Assembly (NCBI GenBank): GCA_001586965.3
Contig: LUCW03000297.1
Location: 7,501 to 52,500 of the forward strand
DNA length: 45,000 nucleotides
Direction: 5' to 3'
Source of the DNA: Sphaeroforma sirkka
Taxonomy: Eukaryota; Opisthokonta; Ichthyosporea; Ichthyophonida
The notes beneath the pieces were generated by a model. That model had not been told where the DNA came from, did no database searches, and saw nothing but the letters and a program-made list of their open reading frames with translations. Position numbers and translations under genes: made by a program. Of the stretch, positions 17,484 to 45,000 are shown in pieces (position 1 is the stretch's first letter; each line of letters starts with the position of its first letter).

Positions 17484-17630
17484 ATCGTATAGCCTCGCGA
17501 CGATCTCATAATTGTTCATGGTTGACTTCTTCTGAACCGCTTTCTTTCTTATCTCCAGTCTGATTACCTCATCTCTCGCCGTATCGCAATCGTGCGCGAT
17601 CTCCTCACGGGAAGTGGTACCGTCATTTGT
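17484..17630 (-). CDS. Isolated exon candidate, charged coiled-coil-like peptide
   Basis: The minus strand reads open for 49 codons between an acceptor-like AAATAG (AG at 17632-17631, preceded by a CT-rich run) and a strong donor GTAAGT (17483-17478). The peptide includes REEIAHDCDTARDEVIRLEI and ends MNNYEIVARLYD; it is charged and helix-like. Upstream on the same strand another short open stretch (EFDEKAAAALLQKLRNRQ, about 17690-17630) is in a different frame. No further exons could be joined. It could be a remnant or an internal exon of an unrecognised gene. Confidence 0.25.
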
Positions 17631-17699
17631 CTATTTCGCAGCTTTTGCAGCAGAGCAGCAGCTGCTTTCTCATCAAACTCGACATCTGCTACCCCAGTT

Positions 17700-18820
17700 T
17701 ACGATCCGTAACAATGTCGACCGCGCCGCGCAAGGAAGCTTAACCTTTACAATATTTTCAATAGGTACATACTGTGAAGCTAAGTGCCTCTAAATAACCA
17801 GAATATTGGGCTGGCACTTGTTGCAATAGAAACCGGCTTTTTTTAGCCTCTCGTCCAACACCATGACGGTAAATAATTACATACTTTAATTACTTTTCTA
17901 CTTTGGGAAAGGCCACCCAGGGCAGCGAGTATGCGTTTACCATCAAAATTATCTGATTGGTCAGGAAATTAGTTCGTATCAAGCAAGAGTGATTGTTTTT
18001 TTAAATTTTTGTAAAACAAAGAACAATTTTAATGCCATATACATAAGGAGGCTATATTAAGCCCGTAGGTCTATAACAAAATATGTATGCAGAATAATCA
18101 TATTTAAAATCACTTGTAACCTGCATACACCCAGCATTCAACAACATGTGGTATTTGAACAGTCCGACAACTTGTACATCGAGGCATCTGCGTCATTGCA
18201 GACAGTTAGGTCAGACATTGGCATGTCACTTACACACAGCTAAACTACACACTTACGCCTGGAGACACACCTCTAGCTCTGGATTAAAAAGCGCAACACA
18301 GCCAACACAGTGGGTAGCGTGCAATAGAAACCGTAGTAAGCTCACAAACAACCTGCATACAGCTAGGAACCAGCTGACATGCGCACGTAATAGAAAGGTA
18401 AAGCTAGATACAATAGACCCCCGATGTTCAAATAATGGGTTACATTTCTATTCGAACGGCACTGTGGCGAAGACAATCCCACATACAATAATTAGGTGTA
18501 AACGAACACAGGCGGATCCTGTGACAGCAGATCCGAGTAGGAGGCAGATATGGATACATGCAATGACCGCTGCTATTCCTATGATAGGTATAGTACGCTT
18601 GCAAGTGTTGCTGTGGTTGTGTAGCCTATATATCGGTAGATGTGTAATCTATATGCGGATGTAGGTATACAATATGCTGGTGCATATATCTAGAATTATG
18701 GAGTGTGTATCAAAGCGGTTGATATCAATGTGGTACTATCTTTTCCTGTGTTAACGAATTTTAACCGGTGCAAATACCACATATACGTGATTGTATTGAC
18801 ATACGTATACACACAAACAC
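17700..18820. other. Spacer; only an unsupported 172-codon ORF
   Basis: The 18146-18664 (+) frame begins MWYLNSPTT and is rich in His, Thr, Arg and Cys without motif, family resemblance or splice context. Its length matches other clearly spurious frames in this window. The rest shows nothing. Confidence 0.4.
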
Positions 18821-19082
18821 GAGCGCGCGTACACACACACACTCTCTCTCTCACACACACACATACACACACACATACACACACACTCTTACATACACAC
18901 ATACACACACATACACACACTCATTTTTACACACAAACATATACGCACAGACATTCATAGATAGGTACAGATACACTCACATCCACACGCGCACACAGAC
19001 ACACACAGAGACACAAAAACACACATACATACACACACGCGTGTGTACACAATCACAAACGCAAAAAACACACACACACACA

Positions 19083-19126
<44 letters not shown>

Positions 19127-19138
19127 ATATTCACACAC

Positions 19139-19190
<52 letters not shown>

Positions 19191-19320
19191 TTATATATTA
19201 TATACATATGTATATATGTATGTGTGTGTATATATTTTCATACATATATGTATGCATACATATATGCATATGCATATATACGTATACGCATACATACACA
19301 CGCACGCACACGACACACAT

Positions 19321-19360
<40 letters not shown>
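18820..19360. repeat. Long imperfect (CA)n tract followed by (TA)n
   Basis: CA-rich repeats with scattered substitutions at about 18820-19130, (TA)n at 19140-19180, mixed TATG/CATA repeats, and (TA)n at about 19328-19360. It flanks the foldback element on its left. Confidence 0.95.
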
Positions 19361-19361
<1 letters not shown>

Positions 19362-19370
19362 CTGTGTGTG

Positions 19371-19632
19371 TGTGGATTTTTGTTTCATGGCACCTATTTC
19401 TCGCGTCAATCGTAAAATGAAGTCCATGCTTGACAAAATCGCTCATGACACTGGCAACATCGTGGAGTGGTCATCGATAGCGACATGTTCCTGCATGATG
19501 TTGCAAGACATATGTCACCATCTGATGGCCACTGGACGATGTTGCCAATGTCGTGGGCCAGCTTGTCAACGACGGACTTCAGGTTTTCGATTGACGCGAG
19601 AAAATAGGTGCCACGTGAAACAAAACCCACGG
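19371..19632. mobile_element. ~260-bp foldback (long inverted-repeat) element
   Basis: The left arm (19371-19470) and the reverse complement of the right arm (19529-19632) align along their whole length with scattered differences. Shared blocks include TGGCACCTATTT, CTCGCGTCAATCG, TGAAGTCC, TTGACAA and GGCAACATCGT. Pairing continues weakly through the 58-base middle (GACATGT / ACATATGTC) to a centre near 19500, so almost the whole element could form one hairpin. Both ends abut (TA)n, as expected for an element targeting TA or one that seeded microsatellites. Both arms encode similar short peptides when read outside-in ([12 protein letters not shown] / [12 protein letters not shown]), so it may be an inverted duplication of a once-coding fragment. 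No transposase is present; it would be a MITE/foldback type. Confidence 0.7.
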
Positions 19633-19640
19633 GAATCTGG

Positions 19641-20755
<1,115 letters not shown>

Positions 20756-20896
20756 GTATATGCGTCTGTTTTTTGTGTATAGTTTTATTGTGCCTGTACT
20801 TCCGTTTAATGTATGTGATATTAAAAAGGATGATAGATTTCAAATTACAACCAATACATATATCACTCATAGTTGACTGATGTTTGTGGTCCCCAG

Positions 20897-23295
<2,399 letters not shown>

Positions 23296-23690
23296 GTTCA
23301 ATCTAAAATTATTTCTTCAAAGCAAGGTCTGGATTTAGTCCAGCCACCGACCTTGAAAATTAGAACAACAAATCAATCCCTTTTGCACGAAGTGTAATAC
23401 GATTAGGAAGTAAGCAGTTATGTCAATTTAGCTCTGAAATATGGAGATTAGCCTAGAGATAAATGTGATCTTAAACATAAAATTCTCTTCGTCACCCCTG
23501 CTTGGTTGTAGCATTAAGTAAACAGCATCATGGTACCTCTGGATTGTGGCCTTTTATTCTTTCGCTGTGCTTGCTCGCGGCGGCGCTCAGCACAACCTAA
23601 AAAAATGAAGGCTTGATTGCTACGACCCACTTCTCAAGACGGATTAATGTATTTGTAAACATGGATGTTACAATATAGAATGGTATAGAA

Positions 23691-23753
<63 letters not shown>

Positions 23754-24402
23754 TGTATGTATGTATGTATGTATGTATGTATGTATGTATGTATGTATGT
23801 ATGTATGTATGTATGTATGTATGTATGTATGTATGTATGTATGTATGTATGTATGTATGTATGTATGTATGTATGTATGTATGTATGTACGTATGTACGT
23901 ATGTATGTATGTGTGTGTGTGTGTGTATGTATGCATGTATGTATGTATGTACGTATGTATGTATGCAAGTATGTATGTATGTATGGTATATTGTAAATTG
24001 AAATTGAGACTCGCTTGTCAAGAAAGCCCGAAGGCGCTAGAAAATTCGTTCAATTGTAAAGCGTGAGAACGGGACTATTGCGAGCGTGCACCTAGCAATA
24101 ATCCTTCTGCATGATCATCGGTTATTTGAAACACTACCTTCGCTGAAAGAATGCCAAATCCATCCAACATCAGTGGTTTATACTGATACCATTCCCTCCC
24201 TAGCCACACTATTGTGCGCTATGGTGGCTTTTATATGTACTATATATGATATGTCCTCCCGTCTTAGACACCAACCATGCTGTTCAGCCCAACACATTAA
24301 GAAACAGCTGTTTGCGGTCCTTTTTAACTGTAGTGTCACATACGACTTGAATCAGTAAACTTGTACTACGCATGCGTGCCCAATCATTTCCCTCTCCAAA
24401 TC
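23296..24402. repeat. Convergent spacer with a (TATG)n tract
   Basis: Between the ends of TMEM65-GAF and SDHA. (TA)n at 23694-23725 passes into a nearly pure (TATG)n tract, about 23725-23888 (around 41 units), with imperfect copies to about 23985. The remainder (23296-23640 and 23990-24402) shows no recognised gene; the frame 24086-24358 (+) has no supporting feature. Confidence 0.9.
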
Positions 24403-24630
24403 CTGTAGATAAGATTATTAATATCTTGTAGATAGGTATACTAATATACTGTAGATAGGTAGTTTATTAATATCCTGTAGAATAAGTTTATTAATATCCG
24501 ATAGATAAGTTTATTAATGTCCTGTAGATAGGTTTATTAATGTCCTGAAGATAGAATTATTAATATCCTGAAGATAGGTTTATTAATATCTTGTAGATAG
24601 GTTTATCAATATCCTGTAGATAAGTTTGTT
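24403..24630. repeat. ~25-bp minisatellite, about nine copies
   Basis: Variants of a unit containing TATCCTGTAGATAGGTTTATTAA, with unit length varying between about 22 and 30 bases. It is tandem with no unique spacers, so it is not a CRISPR array. It lies in the 3' flank of SDHA. Confidence 0.93.
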
Positions 24631-24965
24631 CCGTTTGTTAACGCATTGGGACACGATGTGATGTTGCGCAATGGCAAAAATAAACAAAAACGAAAATAAA
24701 ATAAAAGTACATCGACCTGTACAAGCCGTTCATTTCAACCCAGACGAATGGTTCTCCCACACAACTCTATCAGACTCACAAATCTTTATTTCGAATTCCA
24801 TATCTGGCAACTCGAACTTCTGGGCCACATATCGTCCGCATGCACGCACAATCAAGCCTGTGCTCACGTATGGCATCAGCCGCTGGATGACCATGCTCTG
24901 TTGCCGCTGCTATACCGCACACGCAGCACCTTCCAAACATCTCTATATTGCACATCGATGTCTAT

Positions 24966-32998
<8,033 letters not shown>

Positions 32999-33814
32999 GA
33001 TTCAACACTCGAAACGATGAGAGACCAACTACACCTTTATGCAATAACGTATATTTGGCGAACAAAGCGAATGCAAGCGTACTAAATAAGAAATATTAGG
33101 AAGAATATTTACTAGTGTATTGAAGATATATTTGGAATCCACACCACACGCCTTTTTGCGGACTTTCTGCCCCATTCAGTAGAACATTATTATAAAAATA
33201 AATTCCGCATGACTGAGGTAATGAGGTTTGTATACTTTTGGACTAGATTGAAATTTAGGCCCTTATATTGGCCGGCTTTCCTATTTTCATTGGTATTCTT
33301 TTTTTTCTATTTATTATTCTTTTTGTTCGATTTTTACCCACACCCTAAAATCAAAGATCTGGGGCCATATTTGCCCCAGATGTCCATTTCTGAATCTGAG
33401 GTGCATATTTGGTCCAAAAACAGTGCTATAAATAGATTCCGACTTCAAATCGCCGACAAAACCCACCAGCAAAGAGAATTCTCTGCGCGTGTACTTGGAG
33501 TTGGGCTCCAGTCACCACTTTTTAGTATTATCGGATGTGTTGTGGTCGTTATTTATGTGGGTATGTATGTAGCGCTTTATTGGTATACTATTAATAAGTA
33601 TTGTATCTATTTACATATATTGGTGGTGGTGGTTGCGTACGTGCGATCGCTGTGTTGACCAGTATATTAACATAGAAGGAGTACAAAGCTGCATCGTATT
33701 TTGTTCGTCCCAATACTATACATACCTACATTTCACATACATTCATTAGTACACAGGGTTTCACTCATACACGAATATACATTTTAAGTATACAAGTGTT
33801 CATACTTATTCACA
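32999..33814. promoter_or_regulatory. Shared upstream region between divergent SDHA and SNU114
   Basis: The two start codons (32998 on minus, 33815 on plus) face away from each other across 816 bp, so the promoters of both genes should lie here. A TATAAAAATAAATTC element is at about 33191. A 149-codon frame (33209-33658 +) with two hydrophobic stretches (PAFLFSLVFFFFYLLFFLF and IIGCVVVVIYVGMY) crosses it; I regard this as probably spurious because it is T-rich and lies where promoters are expected. Confidence 0.5.
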
Positions 33815-42402
<8,588 letters not shown>

Positions 42403-42484
42403 ACCCTCTTAAGTCATGTGATCAATATTGCTTGTACACTCTGTATATATCGCTATGACATGTTTTGTTTATTTGTAGGTTAAA

Positions 42485-42812
42485 ATGTCTGTGTTTGTAC
42501 AGACTTATACAAAATGGTTGCCTGCATTGGCGTATGACCACGAGACGACTGTAGAAGAGTACCACACGCCCCACTCAGACCATGACCCGTCAACCTACAT
42601 ACGAACCAAATATTACGAATACAAAGCTGATATATGAGGCTATGTATGATTGGCGCCGCAGATATGGCGTGCGATCGATGCTGCTAAATCCGTCTAAATC
42701 CGCAACCGATGACGAACTTGATAACTGCATGCAAGACATTCTGGTGAAGGCTGAGACTTCGCTGACCCTTGGGATCTCCTTGGGAGTTCAGATTGACACT
42801 GCTTTTCTTTAG
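42485..42812 (+). pseudogene. Small ORF pair in two frames, possibly one broken gene
   Basis: ATG at 42485 opens a 50-codon frame (MSVFVQTYTKWLPALAYDHE...) that ends in TGA at 42637. An overlapping frame (from about 42582) continues to TAG at 42812 with MYDWRRRYGVRSMLLNPSKS and DDELDNCMQDILVKAETSLT. One frameshift in 42590-42640 would join them into about 108 codons. An AG preceded by T-rich sequence at 42477-42478 could be an acceptor. No family is recognised, and it may be chance. Confidence 0.22.
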
Positions 42813-43075
42813 CCTGCACTCGCTTGGTGGTGAGCAGGTAGTTATTGCTGCGCAGACGATGTGTATTAGGGGCGTTATTGGCAACGCGGTAAGCGCAGCC
42901 GAGCCCATGCTTGCATAAATATGAAATCTATTTTTTAATAAAAACAAACCGAGGAAAAAAAATTTAAAGCATTGTTTTCTCATTATGAAGATTGTCTACG
43001 TAGTGATATCTAGAGGTATTTATTTATTTTTTTGACATTTTAAAGTGGATGGCGCGATTCGTCTCTCGGGCCTTC
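42813..43075. other. AT-rich spacer; no feature seen
   Basis: Mixed sequence turning AT-rich (AATAAA at about 42937, poly-A-like run 42955-42966). No gene or repeat is recognised. Confidence 0.4.
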
Positions 43076-43835
43076 CAACGACCTAATAACGCAAGCATGT
43101 GGTGTATTTTATTTGTGTAGAACCCAATGACCTAATAACGCAAGCATGTGGTGTATTTTATTTGTGTAGAACCCAATGACCTAATAACGCATCTATGTGT
43201 AGTGTACTTATTTATGCAGAACCCAACGATCTGATAACGCATCTATGTGCAGTTTACTTCATTCATATAGAACCCAACAACCTAATAACGCATCTATGTG
43301 TAGTGTACTTTATTTGTGTAGAACCCAACGACCTAATAACGCATCTATGTGTAGTACTTTATTTATGTAGAAACCAACAACCTAATAACGAATCTCTGTG
43401 TAGTTTACTTCATTCATGTAGAACCCAACGACCTGATAACGCATCTATGTGCAGTGTACTTTATTTGTGTAGAACCCTACGACCTGATAACGAATCTCTG
43501 TGTAGTGTAATTTATTTATGTAGAACCCAACAATCTAATAACGCATCTATGTGTAGTTTGCTTCATTCATGTAGAACCCAACGACCTAATAACGCATCTA
43601 TGTGTAGTTTGCTTCATTCATGTAGAACCCAACGACCTAATAACGCATCTATGTGTAGTTTACTTCATTCATGTAGAACCCAACGACCTAATAACGCATC
43701 TATGTGTAGTTTACTTCATTCATGTAGAACCCAACGACCTAATAACGCATCTATGTGTAGTGTACTTTATTTGCGTAAATCCCAACGACCTAATAACGCA
43801 TCTCTGTGCAGTGTACTTTATTTATGTAGAACACT
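43076..43835. repeat. ~50-bp minisatellite, about 15 copies
   Basis: The unit consensus contains AACCCAACGACCTAATAACG then CATCTATGTGTAGTGTACTT. AATAACG/GATAACG recurs every 49-51 bases from about 43084 to 43797. The first two copies form a GCAAGCATGTGGTG variant; later copies alternate GTGTACTTTATTTGTGT and GTTTACTTCATTCATGT variants, which suggests higher-order shuffling. The 287-codon frame across it is an artefact. Confidence 0.95.
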
Positions 43836-44047
43836 CCCCGTGACTTGCCAATTGGACGGAATAGTAATATGCTTGCATATTAGCGCTTGTTTGGTGTGTA
43901 GACGTCGTATGTTTTCAGCGCGGAGTTGTTTCTGGCTTGCATATCCGCTAGATATTCGTTCAGTTGTGGCCGGTGTGATTTGTCAATACATCGATATTGC
44001 TTACCCTCATAAATTCTGGAAACGCTTTTCAGTTCAAAGCACCAATA

Positions 44048-44452
44048 TTTTGTTATAGATTCCGTGATACTCAATCGCTGACTCTACTATATTGCCCTAT
44101 AGACCTACGTAAGTTTAAGTTGGTATTATTTTGCTATTGATTCCGTGAACCACAATTACAGACTCTACTATACTGCCCTATAGGGCTACGTAAGCTTAAA
44201 TTGGTAATATTTTGCTATAGGTTCCGTAATATTTAATTACTGACTCTATTATACTGCCCTATATGCCCACGTAAACTTACATTGGTATTAATTTGTTATA
44301 AATTCCGTGATACACAATCACAGACTCTACTATACTGCCCTATAGGCCTACGTAAGCTTAAATTGGTATCATTTTGCTATAGATTCCGTGATACTCAATC
44401 ACTGACTCTACTATACTGCCCTTTAAGCCTACGTAAGCTCAAACTTGTATGG
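44048..44452. repeat. 81-bp tandem repeat, five diverged copies
   Basis: Units start at about 44048, 44129, 44210, 44291 and 44372. The constant core is GACTCTACTATACTGCCCTA with flanking TAGATTCCGTGATAC and CTACGTAAGCTTAAATTGGT. Copies differ by roughly 10-20% and the array is separate from the 50-bp array 200 bases upstream. Confidence 0.94.
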
Positions 44453-45000
44453 TATTCATCTCATACTACTGGTACAGAAGTACCTGCGCAGCAACACTGC
44501 ACACACTGCGTCGCGGAAACATGCGTACTGCATCCTTTTATTTGAACCAGCAATACTCTGCCGTGGAACTTGAATGAAATACATATGAAAACAGTTTAAT
44601 AACGCCTGGAACAGGCAAACCATCTGATGGTGCGCGTCGATGTAGACGAATGAACAGTGTGGATCTCTGTCGAGCATTCTCTTGATTTTTTCTTGCACGC
44701 GTCCTTATCAGTTTGCATCGGATTGGTTGTCCGTGGTTTAAATTTAACACCAAATAATATAAAGAATACAACAGTCGCAAAGTCCTTACACCTGTATTGT
44801 TTGTATTTAAAAAAAATGTATTTAAAACTAAGAAGAAGTGCAAAAGCCAAAAAGTCATGAACTCTAGAGGAGAAATAAAAAAATATGCCTGATCGGACCA
44901 TTGTCCCGAAAAAAGTAGTAGTATTTAGAATCTCTTGACCTAAAGACCTTCGGATGTAGTACAGTCCGACCAGCCATATTTTGTTTTCGTCTATCTTTTC
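44453..45000. other. Window end; no supported gene
   Basis: The minus strand has an open stretch at about 44700-44590 (IKRMLDRDPHCSFVYIDAHH) without a family match or splice structure. Nothing else is visible. Confidence 0.3.

Noticed and set aside
18146..18664. 172-codon plus-strand ORF
   Set aside because: No motif, odd composition (His/Thr/Cys/Arg-rich), no splice or homology support; similar-length chance ORFs occur at 1208-1699 and 3598-4098.
23597..24066. Open frames with YVCM/YIHT repeats on both strands
   Set aside because: Translation of the (TATG)n microsatellite.
24403..24630. CRISPR-like regular repeats
   Set aside because: Units are directly tandem without unique spacers, diverge freely, and the host is clearly eukaryotic.
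33209..33658. 149-codon ORF with hydrophobic stretches between SDHA and SNU114
   Set aside because: Hydrophobicity follows from T-rich DNA, no family resemblance, and it occupies the divergent promoter interval.
43195..44058. 287-codon open frame
   Set aside because: It runs through the 50-bp minisatellite; the peptide is a repeat of the unit and ends soon after the array.

Overview
This is a nuclear genomic window from a eukaryote with intron-rich genes. Four multi-exon genes splice cleanly in phase, and a fifth does so apart from one frameshift. I reconstructed 38 introns; 11 donors are GTATGT and 17 begin GTAT. Introns and spacers are full of (TA)n, (CA)n and (TATG)n microsatellites and short minisatellites. 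Family content and exon density would fit a unicellular relative of animals or fungi (an ichthyosporean-type protist is my guess), but nothing here proves the lineage.

Layout. 124-3977 (+): six exons encoding a 250-aa GPP34/GOLPH3-fold protein. 3978-7483: spacer with minisatellites. 7578-14091 (+): nine exons encoding a ~1050-aa low-complexity protein with one RRM near the C-terminus. 14092-20896: spacer with minus-strand open but broken coding-like sequence (15185-16810), one isolated minus-strand exon candidate (17484-17630), long microsatellites and a ~260-bp foldback element (19371-19632). 20897-23295 (+): the 3' five exons of a TMEM65-family membrane domain fused in frame to a GAF domain, with one apparent missing base. 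24966-32998 (-): eleven exons encoding the complete 648-aa succinate dehydrogenase flavoprotein subunit. 33815-42402 (+): twelve exons encoding the complete 987-aa U5 snRNP GTPase Snu114/EFTUD2. 42403-45000: possible small broken ORF and two tandem-repeat arrays.

SDHA (mitochondrial complex II/TCA cycle) and SNU114 (spliceosome) are head-to-head with an 816-bp shared upstream region; TMEM65-GAF and SDHA are convergent. TMEM65 proteins are linked to mitochondria in animals, so two neighbours may act in that organelle, but this looks like ordinary eukaryotic gene order, not an operon.

The most interesting points are the TMEM65-GAF fusion, the GOLPH3-like protein that lacks the known PI4P-contact residues, the inverted-repeat element, and a repeated pattern in which short tandem duplications begin at, or include, the 5' splice site (five introns in four genes).
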